Source: Veillonella infantium (lineage in GTDB: Bacteria; Bacillota; Negativicutes; Veillonellales; Veillonellaceae). Taken from it: 64,000 nucleotides of DNA. A program made the translations under genes and the position numbers. Shown here piece by piece: positions 17,175 through 25,699 of this stretch (positions are counted from its first letter, which is position 1; every line of letters begins with the position of its first letter). The stretch lies in NCBI RefSeq assembly GCF_002959895.1, contig NZ_PPDD01000001.1:124001-188000 (forward strand), in the 5' to 3' direction. The notes beneath the pieces were generated by a model. That model had not been told where the DNA came from and searched no databases. It worked only from the letters and a program-made list of their open reading frames with translations.

Positions 17175-17927
17175 CTATTTCTCAATACCCCAACGTTTGT
17201 AAATCCATTTTTCGATGAGGGATACGCCCCAATCGAGTAAAAGCCCAACGAAACCGATGGTTAAAATGGCTACCATTAGAAGATCGTTGCGCAAGTTATT
17301 TCTCATATCGATAATGAGGAAGCCAAGGCCCGTTTGAGAGCCTACCATTTCGCCTGTTACAAGGAAGATCCACGCTGTACCAAGGGCGATGTGAAGACCC
17401 GATGCAATGCCAGGGAATACGGCAGGCAACACGATTTTAAATAACAATTCTGGTTGTCTAATACCAAAGTTGCGCGCTACCTTGATGTACACAGGGTCAA
17501 TATTTTGAATAGCAGACACGGTGGACAATAATACAGGGAAGAATGCTGCGATAAAGATGATAACGATAGCCGGCGCTTGACCGATACCGAAGAAGAGAAC
17601 GATAAACGGCAACCATGCTACAGGAGAAATTGGTCGAATGACTTGAACGATTGGATTGATGTAGTTCCAAATCCCCTTATACCACCCCAAGATAAGGCCG
17701 AAGAATACGCCGGCTACAACGGAAATGATGTAACCAATGAAGAAGCGTACTAAACTGTCTGCAATATCCTTAAAGAGAACACCGTCTCCGATGAGTTCTC
17801 CAAAGCCGAGCAATACCTTATATGGCGTTGGAAACAAGGCTTCGTTAAAACCGCCCAGACGAACGATTAACTCCCAAATCAACCAAGCTGCGATAAATGA
17901 GCCCGGCACATATGTATATTTCTTCAT
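17175..17927 (-). CDS. ABC transporter permease (SsuC/TauC type)
   Basis: A 250-residue inner-membrane permease with about six helices and the cytoplasmic coupling motif around RNFGIRQPELLFKIVLPAVFPGI, the EAA loop that contacts the ATPase. AGGAGG lies before the ATG. It stands 11 bp before the ATPase gene and 10 bp after the binding-protein gene. Confidence 0.92.
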   Translation of the reverse strand: MKKYTYVPGSFIAAWLIWELIVRLGGFNEALFPTPYKVLLGFGELIGDGVLFKDIADSLVRFFIGYIISVVAGVFFGLILGWYKGIWNYINPIVQVIRPISPVAWLPFIVLFFGIGQAPAIVIIFIAAFFPVLLSTVSAIQNIDPVYIKVARNFGIRQPELLFKIVLPAVFPGIASGLHIALGTAWIFLVTGEMVGSQTGLGFLIIDMRNNLRNDLLMVAILTIGFVGLLLDWGVSLIEKWIYKRWGIEK

Positions 17928-17937
17928 GGTCCCCCTC

Positions 17938-18891
17938 CTATGGTAACAACGATGTATCTACAAACTCTGAATAACTCGGCACTTTTTTAATCAAATCAAT
18001 ATGCGTCATATGATGGACGAGTGCGTTATAACGGTCCTCTGTAAGGGCTAAATCTCTAAACCCAATCACTTGTAAAGAGCGCTCGATAACCGGATCCTTA
18101 AACTTCATATATTTTAAGGAAATCTCTTTTTGTGCTTCTGGATGCTCATCTAGGTATTTACCGGCATCAAGATAGGCCTTGGTAAAAGCTTTTGCCAAGT
18201 CGTGATGTTCGTCGACGAATTGACCATTAAACACGAGGGCACAGCAAATATTGTCATGCCATAAGTGGTCAGGATCTTCAAAAACTTTGCCATTTCCCAT
18301 CTCTAATGCAAGAGATCCAAATGGCTCAGCTACGCTATAGCCTGCAATTTGGCCTACAGATAGGGCAGAAGGCATTTCTGGAGGGCTCATTTCTACGATT
18401 TGTACATCTTTTTCAGAAAGACCCGCTTGTTCAAGCATGCAATCCACGAGAACTTTTTGAGTTGATTGTTTATGAGGGATAGCAAAGGATTTGCCTTTTA
18501 AGTCTTGAACGGAGTTAATATCCTTATTTACGATGATAATATTACCCTCTGTATGACCAAGTGCAGCAGCACGAACATCAATGCCTTGTTCACGAGCCTT
18601 TACACCTAGTTCAACGAGTACCGATGCAGCATCTACCTTGCCTGTATTTAATGCATCCATGAGCTCTGGCCAAGATCCATACTTAACAAGCTCTACATGA
18701 ACAGGACCATCTGCTGTTTCTAATTCTTTTGTAGCGAATACCGGCAATGCATGGGTAATTGGTAAATAGGCTACGCGTACAGTCTTTAATTCTTGAGCCG
18801 TCTTTGGTTTATGGTGTTCATGATAACCATAGGCTATGCAGCCAATAACCAAGAGAACCACTCCGATGATTAGATACCAGGTCTTCTTCAT
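17938..18891 (-). CDS. ABC transporter substrate-binding lipoprotein (NMT1/SsuA-like)
   Basis: A 317-residue binding protein. The start at 18891 follows GAGGGGA. The N-terminus is MKKTW plus a hydrophobic stretch ending LLVIGC, which can serve as a lipobox, so it is probably anchored in the membrane. The mature part starts RVAYLPITHALPVF and contains repeated features of the NMT1-like fold (GKVDAASVLVELG, YSVAEPFGSLA). Family members bind sulfonates, nitrate, bicarbonate or thiamine precursors; the ligand here is not clear and no riboswitch is seen upstream. First gene of the operon. Confidence 0.85.
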   Translation of the reverse strand: MKKTWYLIIGVVLLVIGCIAYGYHEHHKPKTAQELKTVRVAYLPITHALPVFATKELETADGPVHVELVKYGSWPELMDALNTGKVDAASVLVELGVKAREQGIDVRAAALGHTEGNIIIVNKDINSVQDLKGKSFAIPHKQSTQKVLVDCMLEQAGLSEKDVQIVEMSPPEMPSALSVGQIAGYSVAEPFGSLALEMGNGKVFEDPDHLWHDNICCALVFNGQFVDEHHDLAKAFTKAYLDAGKYLDEHPEAQKEISLKYMKFKDPVIERSLQVIGFRDLALTEDRYNALVHHMTHIDLIKKVPSYSEFVDTSLLP

Positions 18892-18942
18892 AACTTCCCC
18901 TCTTTCTACCTCACAACAAGGGGCGTTTTTGACACATGTCAT

Positions 18943-19226
18943 TTTTCACACTTTTCTAAAACCTAGATGAAGTCTGGTTCTAGAACACCTTGTCTTCTAA
19001 ACTTATTTATACCCTACTATATCAATATGTATTAATTATGTCAATAAAACACAGTAATATTGTAGGTATTATTATTTAGGTACGAAATGTATCAATATAG
19101 ACCAAATAAATCCAAATAAATATAGTAGTCTAAGTATAGTAGTCTAAAGATATGAACTACTATATCTACAAAACGATTTAGCACTCCAACTTTAGCAATA
19201 CTATAAACAAGAACTCTATCACTAAA
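18943..19226. other. Intergenic AT-rich region
   Basis: Apart from the presumed promoter of the ABC operon, I see only AT-rich DNA and a short direct repeat (ATAGTAGTCTAA twice, about 19121-19147). The reading frame over 19092-19283 runs through a terminator and is not credible. Confidence 0.5.
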
Positions 19227-19228
19227 CA

Positions 19229-19264
19229 AAAAAGCAGGTAGTATCCATTGGATACTACCTGCTA
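19229..19264 (-). terminator. Terminator of the dedA-arnT-like operon
   Basis: AGCAGGTAGTATCC pairs perfectly with GGATACTACCTGCT and is followed on the minus strand by a T run. Confidence 0.9.
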
Positions 19265-19312
19265 CTAGCTTTAATATTTTCACTTATTGTTAGATTGTAT
19301 GTGAAGATTCAC

Positions 19313-20941
19313 TTAAAACAGTGTCTTTTTATTTAGTATATATACTTCTGCTGTACCAGCTTCGCTAGACTCAGATACATTTGGGTAGATAGTAGACTGA
19401 CGGAAGTGCTTGATTTCACCTTTTGGAACGATGAGCATTAGAGGTTTACCAGAGGCGATTATCTTGTTAAATTCCTCTTCGTTAACTTGTTCCATAAGAT
19501 ATTTCTTTGACCACTCGGCACTGCGTTTTTTAATTTTATCTCGATCATCCCAGCGACTTTCATCACCGTTGATTTTAATAATCTTATGACCTGTATAGTA
19601 TACAGCAGCTGTACTGTAACCGTTATAGTAATAGATATCGCCATCATAAGAGTCTACTACCGGCACTACTTCTATATTACTCCGCTGTTTAACAAATGGT
19701 TCTAACCCTTCCACCACAACGATAGAGGAAATAACCATAGTACCTAGGACAATAATACTAACAAGGCGATACCCTTTTTTCGTATACCATGCATGGAATA
19801 AAAGGAGTACGGCTACAGCCACCACAACATAGAGCAAGAAATAGAAGCCCCATGGAGCGAAGAATGATCCCGCTACATAAGCAATCCATAAGAGTAAGGT
19901 AGGTCCCATAATGACCCATTTAACAGCTCTAGATTTACCTTTACGTATAATCTTCATAACGCCCATAGCGCCGATAGCACTAAAGGGAACTAAGCTCACG
20001 AATGTATATAAAGGATATTTTGTAGCCATTAAGGTGTAGAACAAAACGACCCCAACACCCCAAGTCATGTTATAGATAAAGGCTGTATGACGCTGTTTAA
20101 AACCATCAATCATACCGTAAATAACAGCACCAGTCCACGGCAAAGAAGCACCTAGGAAGATTGCGATATAATACCACCACACATTATCTTCAGGATGTTC
20201 AGATTGTGTGGCCCGTGTTACATTGTGAAGCCCTAAGAAGCCATTGATAAAATCTTGACCGTGAACGCTGTACATATACACATACCACGGCAAGCAGACT
20301 ACACAAAAGGCAAGGATACCACGCCAATCAAAGATAGCTTTCACCATCGACCAAGAACGATTGATCCCAGCAAAAACGAGTAAAATCATACCAGGCAAAA
20401 CGAGTGCTACAGGCCCCTTTGTGAGCACCCCGAGGGCTGCAAAGATATAGGCCACAATCATAGCATGTGGTTTCTGTTCCACCATCCCCTTATAGGAATA
20501 AATCATGACCATGATCGTCGTATAAAGTAGCACCATGTCCGTAATAACGCCATGAGCTACGGTCCAGAACATGAGGGATGTACCAAGAACACCGGCCGCA
20601 ATTAAGCCGAGGGCCCACTTGCCGCTCATAGTACGCGTCGATTGATACATAGTCGCTACAGATAAAGCGCCAAAGATAGCACTGGGTAAACGAACCACCC
20701 AATCGGCAATACCAAAGATTTTAAATCCAAGGGCAATGAGCCAATAAATCATAATTGGTTTATCGTACCAATAGGTGCCGTAAATTTGAGGTGACAACCA
20801 ATCTCCGGAGAGAACCATTTCCTTAGCAGTTAACGCATAGTTAGATTCCACAGGATCCGTAACAGGCAACATATTATTGCCAAATAGATAAAAAACAAGC
20901 CATACAATAAATACGACTGGCGTTAATCGTGAAAGTTTCAT
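19313..20941 (-). CDS. ArnT-like / GT-C family glycosyltransferase
   Basis: A 542-residue inner-membrane transferase of the PMT/ArnT family. The N-terminal DPVESNYALTAKEM region carries the acidic residue(s) expected of the GT-C active site in the first outer loop, followed by WYDKPIMIYWL, then about a dozen membrane helices and a smaller C-terminal outer domain. Relatives move sugars from polyprenyl phosphate to lipid A or to glycans. Coupling to a DedA gene 10 bp upstream fits a role in envelope lipid modification and possibly cationic peptide resistance (inference). Confidence 0.85.
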   Translation of the reverse strand: MKLSRLTPVVFIVWLVFYLFGNNMLPVTDPVESNYALTAKEMVLSGDWLSPQIYGTYWYDKPIMIYWLIALGFKIFGIADWVVRLPSAIFGALSVATMYQSTRTMSGKWALGLIAAGVLGTSLMFWTVAHGVITDMVLLYTTIMVMIYSYKGMVEQKPHAMIVAYIFAALGVLTKGPVALVLPGMILLVFAGINRSWSMVKAIFDWRGILAFCVVCLPWYVYMYSVHGQDFINGFLGLHNVTRATQSEHPEDNVWWYYIAIFLGASLPWTGAVIYGMIDGFKQRHTAFIYNMTWGVGVVLFYTLMATKYPLYTFVSLVPFSAIGAMGVMKIIRKGKSRAVKWVIMGPTLLLWIAYVAGSFFAPWGFYFLLYVVVAVAVLLLFHAWYTKKGYRLVSIIVLGTMVISSIVVVEGLEPFVKQRSNIEVVPVVDSYDGDIYYYNGYSTAAVYYTGHKIIKINGDESRWDDRDKIKKRSAEWSKKYLMEQVNEEEFNKIIASGKPLMLIVPKGEIKHFRQSTIYPNVSESSEAGTAEVYILNKKTLF

Positions 20942-20951
20942 AAGGGCCTCC

Positions 20952-21539
20952 TTATCGGCGATTGCGATAGTATTTAAAGCCCAATACAGCCGCTATAATA
21001 ACGAATACAACAATCATAATAACCAAGAACTCATGATTATATTGGATTAAATCTTTCCAGTTTTCACCGAGAACTTTACCCAAGTAAACAAGAAGGATTG
21101 TCCAAGGAATCGTGCCTAGTACAGTCCAAATAACAAAATGCCACATAGGATAACGCGCCATGCCAGCTGGGAAAGAAATAAATGTACGAACACCTGGCAA
21201 CAAACGGCCAAAGAACACCGCGGCACCACCATACTTATTAAACAACTTTTCAGCGAGTTCAAATTTATGTTCATTAAAGAATATGTATTTGCCGTATTTC
21301 AAAAGAAGTGGACGTCCACCATGCTCACCCATCCAGTAGGATAAGATAGAGCCTACAATCCCTGCTAAAATACCTACAACCATAGTCGTATGTAAATCAA
21401 ATATGCCCTGAGCAATCAGATATCCAGCAAAACCTAAGACGATTTCACTAGGAATAGGAATGTTAGCATTTTCCAAAACCATTGCAATAAACATGGCTCC
21501 ATAGCCATACGTTTCCATAAATGAAATGATATATTCCAC
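20952..21539 (-). CDS. DedA-family membrane protein
   Basis: A 195-residue protein with the DedA/SNARE-associated pattern: ENANIPIPSEIVLGFAGYL near the N-terminus, GSILSYWMGEHGGR, and FFGRLLPGVRTFISFPAGMARYPMWHF with the conserved R and G residues. DedA proteins are thought to flip lipid carriers such as undecaprenyl phosphate and phosphatidylethanolamine across the membrane. First gene of the operon with the ArnT-like transferase, which uses such a carrier. Confidence 0.93.
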   Translation of the reverse strand: MEYIISFMETYGYGAMFIAMVLENANIPIPSEIVLGFAGYLIAQGIFDLHTTMVVGILAGIVGSILSYWMGEHGGRPLLLKYGKYIFFNEHKFELAEKLFNKYGGAAVFFGRLLPGVRTFISFPAGMARYPMWHFVIWTVLGTIPWTILLVYLGKVLGENWKDLIQYNHEFLVIMIVVFVIIAAVLGFKYYRNRR

Positions 21540-21647
21540 TGTTTTACCCCTTTTTAATCACCATCCGGGTCCATTATGCACAAATTTTTGGGCATAGTAT
21601 TTTCATCATTACCATACCTATTCGGTATATCTTATATTTTACCATAA

Positions 21648-21682
21648 TAAAAAGGCCCTCACCACAGGTGAAAGCCTTTTTA
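21648..21682 (-). terminator. Terminator of the DUF2922 gene
   Basis: AAAAAGGC...CTCACC/GGTG...GCCTTTTT hairpin with T runs, 18 bp past the stop. Confidence 0.8.
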
Positions 21683-21700
21683 CCATTTAACTGTATACGA

Positions 21701-21922
21701 TTATTGCAATTCAGTAGTTTGAGTTGTTACTTCACGAGCCGTAGTAAATGCGGCAAGTTCTGCATCACCAGAACCAAGGATTACTTTGTTAGCTACTAGC
21801 GCGTTAGCCGCTGTTTTAGCATCTTGTAAAGTAATTCCAGCACGAGGAGCACTAATTGTGACTGATGTGCTTTTACCACCGACCGTAGAAAATGTAAGAT
21901 ATACAACGCGTTTTTCCGCCAT
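21701..21922 (-). CDS. DUF2922 small protein
   Basis: A 73-residue protein starting MAEKRVVYLTFSTVGGKS and continuing with an AAN-rich helix, matching the DUF2922 family. The start at 21922 follows AGGAGG. DUF2922 genes in Firmicutes typically sit beside DUF1659 genes, as here. Function is not known. It is small, soluble and lacks Cys. Confidence 0.85.
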   Translation of the reverse strand: MAEKRVVYLTFSTVGGKSTSVTISAPRAGITLQDAKTAANALVANKVILGSGDAELAAFTTAREVTTQTTELQ

Positions 21923-22174
21923 GTGGGCGCCTCCTTTCACGTTTCATAAACAAGTTCTCGAATTTAGATAGAATAGGATGATTTCTGTAACTCTGCAATT
22001 CTGTAATTACACAAATTACAATTAGATTAAATATATCTATCTATAATTCATATCAATAAGGATGGGAATGTGAGGGTTTGCAATCTCTATATCCTGTTAC
22101 GACTATGGGAGGATATAAAAACTAGCAATAAGAATGTGTTTGGATCACTAAAAAAACGAATAGATAAGATTCAA

Positions 22175-22381
22175 TTAATGTCCTAAGGATACTTCATTGA
22201 CGCGGACCACGTCGGACAAGCTGTGGTCATACAAGGCTGCCAGCGCATTACCAACGGTTTTTATATTATCGTCGGACGCTTCTTCTGCAACACGTGTATA
22301 GGTTACGTCTTTGTACTTCGGCGCATCTTCGGTGCCGATGTTAAAACGCAACACCAATTTAGTGCGTTTAATGTTAGCCAT
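22175..22381 (-). CDS. DUF1659 small protein
   Basis: A 68-residue protein starting MANIKRTKLVLRFNIGTED, with a conserved pattern KTVGNALAALY in the C-terminal half, typical of DUF1659. AGGAGGTGAT lies just before the ATG. It lies about 250 bp upstream of the DUF2922 gene and is probably co-expressed or jointly regulated. The two proteins share a similar layout (beta strands then helix) and may form a pair; this is inference. Confidence 0.85.
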   Translation of the reverse strand: MANIKRTKLVLRFNIGTEDAPKYKDVTYTRVAEEASDDNIKTVGNALAALYDHSLSDVVRVNEVSLGH

Positions 22382-22571
22382 CGTATCACCTCCTTTCACC
22401 CTCTTATATTCCTGAGGGTCCCTCTCGACAACCCCCGCTAGAGTAATTAAGGTAATCATTGTGAAAGTCAGAGAACAACAACTTTAAATCTATACTTCTT
22501 ACAGTATTTATATAAATCTAACAAACAATACAGAAGTATACACGCTATAAACATGTCATAAATACAGAAAA

Positions 22572-22623
22572 AGACCCTTACAAATCATTAGCTATACAAA
22601 TATAACTAACAACTGTAAAGGTC
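22572..22623 (-). terminator. Possible terminator of the kinase-like gene
   Basis: AGACCCTTACAAATCATTAG pairs imperfectly with CTAACAACTGTAAAGGTCT, with an A/T-rich flank. It lies 80 bp past the stop. Confidence 0.5.
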
Positions 22624-22702
22624 TACATAAGCCCATAAAGGGCAATGAAAATCTATAAAGTACCATAAACCATTATTAAGGTCTGTGCTCAATAGATAAA
22701 TA

Positions 22703-23449
22703 CTATTCAGTTTTCAAGGCTAGCATAAAGTCATGTGCTTTTACAGCTGCTTCAGTATCTACAAAGTGTAGCGGGTTTAATAAGCGACAGAATTTAAAGA
22801 GATATTCATGTTTACGTAAAATTTCTTTTACATGTAACACCGTATCGCGCGCCGTACGAGCCGAACTATAGCCATTCATCATAGCGTATAGGTAAGAAAT
22901 CGGTAGATTATCTTCACGCAAATAGCTATGCACAAAGATGAGTAAATCCCAACCTTGTGGTGTAAATTCAGGCCAACGACGACCATTTTCCCAATCTAAT
23001 AAAGTAACCTTATCAGTATCTGGATCATAGGTGATATCTCGCATGGCAGGACGGCCATGGGACAAACCATAGTCATGAAGTTGTCCCAATGTTTTACCAA
23101 AACTATAGAAGATATGAGTAACCATATCTTGTAAGCTATCATCATCAGGATGTTGCGCTGGCAATTCACTATAATAAGTTAATGTTTTACCAGACCCTTC
23201 TGTAACGAAATAATGCTCTCTAAAACCAGCAATCACTGGTGCTACAGGCAACTGAGTATTTACGAAGGAAATTTTATAAAACTCATAATCAAAAGAAGCT
23301 CTAGGAGCTGGTTTAATCCAACTAGAGCGATTATTACTGATATCTTGTTTTACATAATAGGTTTTATCATTAAACTCTACAGGAAAAACACGATGGTCTT
23401 TCTCTTCATCGATTATGCGATCAATATATTCTAATAACATATCATTCAT
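22703..23449 (-). CDS. Protein-kinase-like phosphotransferase
   Basis: A 248-residue protein with features of the RIO/APH-like kinase fold: VEFNDKTYYVKQD with a possible ATP-binding lysine (about residues 24-36), SHGRPAMRDI at about 130-139 in the place of the catalytic loop, and LLDWEN at about 150-155 in the place of the Mg-binding DFG/DxD. The usual HGD(L/I) is altered to HGRP with RD a few residues later, so activity is uncertain. It resembles LPS-core or aminoglycoside kinases; substrate is unknown. GGAGG precedes the ATG. Single gene. Confidence 0.6.
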   Translation of the reverse strand: MNDMLLEYIDRIIDEEKDHRVFPVEFNDKTYYVKQDISNNRSSWIKPAPRASFDYEFYKISFVNTQLPVAPVIAGFREHYFVTEGSGKTLTYYSELPAQHPDDDSLQDMVTHIFYSFGKTLGQLHDYGLSHGRPAMRDITYDPDTDKVTLLDWENGRRWPEFTPQGWDLLIFVHSYLREDNLPISYLYAMMNGYSSARTARDTVLHVKEILRKHEYLFKFCRLLNPLHFVDTEAAVKAHDFMLALKTE

Positions 23450-23757
23450 TATAGCCTCCCTATGTATGACACCTACAACACTAGTGCCCCTCAGCCATAT
23501 ATTTCAAAAAATCTAATATAACAATTTACCCTCGTATTGTTATATTCCTCGGAATATATAGTATTAAATAATTTATGAGTAACAACATAGTAGCTATTAC
23601 TCATTTAAGTGTATACAATTAATGTATTTATTATACTACAATTATCATCTCATATCAAAGAGAATTCACTTCACCAACACAGATAAACACTGTATTATCG
23701 GCAAACTCTTCATGTTAATCTCAAATAACCCACCTTGGTTTTAACCCACAAAAGAAA
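23450..23757. other. Intergenic AT-rich region
   Basis: No gene-like frame, tRNA or repeat found. It must hold the promoter of the kinase-like gene on its left side. Confidence 0.5.
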
Positions 23758-23783
23758 AACCCCCTAGCCTAAGCTAGGGGGTT
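23758..23783 (-). terminator. Terminator of the fumarate reductase operon
   Basis: AACCCCCTAGC pairs perfectly with GCTAGGGGGTT over a short loop and is followed on the minus strand by GTTTTTCTTT. Confidence 0.9.
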
Positions 23784-23860
23784 CTTCTGGTAATTATGAT
23801 AATAGGTTTAGATTTAAGACAATACAAGGACCAACTGAGGTCATGTCTAAATCAAACGAA

Positions 23861-24736
23861 TTAACCAACGAATTTAGTCACTGCTGCAGTATCAGTTAAG
23901 TGACGTTTAGGCATGCCCATTTCTTCAGGGGAAATGCCAAGAGCAAGACCCACTAATTGGGACATGTGCAAGATTGGCATATCTTTGCCACCGCCAACAA
24001 CTTCTTTTGCTTCTTTTTGGAACATATCAAGTTGCATTTGGCAAAGTGGGCAAGGAGTTACTACGCAATCTGCGCCTTCAGTAGCTGCATCTTTGTTGAT
24101 GGAGCCAGTCATTTGCATTACGGAATCATGTGCAGGGTATACAGCATGGAAACCGCAGCAATCAAGTTTACGGGAGAAGTCGATTGGTGTAGCACCGATA
24201 GCAGAAATCAAATCTGCTAAGGATGTAGGCATTTGATAATCTTCGAAGCCCAATTCAGTTTGAGGACGAAGAATATGGCAACCATAGTATTCAGCTACAC
24301 GTAAACCAGTTAAAGGTTTAACAACTTTAGCTTTCAATTTGTCCAAACCGTAATCGCGGATCAATACCCATAAGAAATGAGTGATATCAGTTGTACCACG
24401 GTATTGTTTACCGATTTGAGCTAATTTTTTGTTAACTTCGTTCTTTTCTTTTTCGTTTTTATCAAGCTCGTTTTTAGCTTCACGAAGCATCAAAGTACAA
24501 GTGTTACATACAGTTAAAAGATTCAAACCTTTTTCTTCTGCCAATGCAATGTTACGAGCATTTGTAGCAAGTGTAATTTCTGGAGCGATGTCTTGAACGT
24601 GGGACGCGCCGCAGCAAGTCCAGCCGTCAAGCTCTTCCAACTCGATGCCTAATTTTTTAGCTACAGCAACTGTTGCTAAGTAGTCTTCTTTGGCAGCGCT
24701 TTCAAGAACGCAACCTGGGAAAAATGCGTATTTCAT
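23861..24736 (-). CDS. Class E succinate dehydrogenase/fumarate reductase CCG-domain subunit (SdhE/HdrB-like)
   Basis: A 291-residue protein with two CCG-type repeats: FFPGC plus GWTCCGASH near the N-terminus with CNTCTLML, and YGCHILRP plus KLDCCGFHA with CPLCQMQ in the C-terminal half. This matches the heterodisulfide-reductase B domain that replaces the haem-bearing membrane anchors in class E enzymes and binds Fe-S clusters and a quinone or other thiol partner. Its ATG overlaps the upstream stop as TAATG. No membrane helices are visible, so attachment is peripheral. Confidence 0.88.
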   Translation of the reverse strand: MKYAFFPGCVLESAAKEDYLATVAVAKKLGIELEELDGWTCCGASHVQDIAPEITLATNARNIALAEEKGLNLLTVCNTCTLMLREAKNELDKNEKEKNEVNKKLAQIGKQYRGTTDITHFLWVLIRDYGLDKLKAKVVKPLTGLRVAEYYGCHILRPQTELGFEDYQMPTSLADLISAIGATPIDFSRKLDCCGFHAVYPAHDSVMQMTGSINKDAATEGADCVVTPCPLCQMQLDMFQKEAKEVVGGGKDMPILHMSQLVGLALGISPEEMGMPKRHLTDTAAVTKFVG

Positions 24737-25698
24737 TATTTGCTTACCTCCTCAGCTGCTTTCATAAGTCTGCGAACACCATCAATACCATTTACAGGTT
24801 TTTGAGGTACTACAAGTTCGAATGGATTGATTTTGCTGTGTTTCCACAAACGTAAAGCATAGAATGCTTGTTTAGCGGAATCAACAACACCATCAGATTT
24901 CAAGCTCATAGAAACTTCTTTCAAGCGACCAGTTTTGTAGAGATCGTCTTTGAAAGCAACTGCATGGCGAACGCCTTTGCTGTTAGTAAGACCAGCTTTT
25001 GTAGCCTCTTTACGCAAGTTGGAAATATCTTGAGCAGGTTTTAAGTGTTTAGGACAACGGGAGATACAGTTCATGCAGTGAACGCATTTCCAAAGACCGT
25101 TGTCGAATGCAGGTTGAATGTGAGCCATAGGTGCATCATCACGGCTATCCAATACGAAACGGTTAGCTTTTGTGAATACATATGGTTCTAAGAAGTCATC
25201 TTGACGTGCAGTCAATTTGTTACATTCAGATGCGCAGCAACCACAAAGGATACATTCTGTACCAGCAACGAATTTTTTGAAGTCAGCTGGAGTTTGGCGA
25301 ACGATTTTGTCACCTTCGTTAAATTCTGCTTTAAGGAAGATCCAAGGAGCAACTGTTTTCAAACGATCAACTTTTGCTTCCCAGTCAACAACTAAGTCAC
25401 GGATAACGCGGAAGTTGCCGATAGGTGCAATTGTCAATTCATCAGTACCATAACGTTCTGTTAATTCGTCGATTTTAGCTTCGCAACCAAGCATTGCTTC
25501 GCCATTTACGCGAATGGAGCAAGCGCCACAAACTGCGGAACGGCAAGCTGCCAAGAATGTTAATGTTGGATCTTGAGTATCTTTAATTTTTTGAAGGCCC
25601 CAAAGAATTGTACGGTCAGCTTCATAGTCGAATTTGAAAGTCTGTACAAACGCGCGACCTTGTTGGTAACGGTGAATATGGTAGGTGATTTGTCTCAT
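24736..25698 (-). CDS. frdB: Fumarate reductase/succinate dehydrogenase iron-sulfur subunit
   Basis: A 320-residue electron-transfer subunit. The N-terminal ferredoxin fold carries the 2Fe-2S motif CRSAVCGACSIRVNGEAMLGC (in pieces, about residues 51-71). Two further clusters are bound by CILCGCCASECNKL and CVHCMNCISRCPKHL. It passes electrons between the flavoprotein and the CCG subunit. It is about 80 residues longer than the usual FrdB, with a basic, helical C-terminal tail. AAAGGAAG lies before the ATG. Confidence 0.93.
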   Translation of the reverse strand: MRQITYHIHRYQQGRAFVQTFKFDYEADRTILWGLQKIKDTQDPTLTFLAACRSAVCGACSIRVNGEAMLGCEAKIDELTERYGTDELTIAPIGNFRVIRDLVVDWEAKVDRLKTVAPWIFLKAEFNEGDKIVRQTPADFKKFVAGTECILCGCCASECNKLTARQDDFLEPYVFTKANRFVLDSRDDAPMAHIQPAFDNGLWKCVHCMNCISRCPKHLKPAQDISNLRKEATKAGLTNSKGVRHAVAFKDDLYKTGRLKEVSMSLKSDGVVDSAKQAFYALRLWKHSKINPFELVVPQKPVNGIDGVRRLMKAAEEVSK

Positions 25699-25699
25699 C

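Noticed and set aside
19092-19283. Minus-strand frame of 63 codons
   Set aside because: It contains the perfect terminator of the dedA-arnT-like operon, so it is not a gene.
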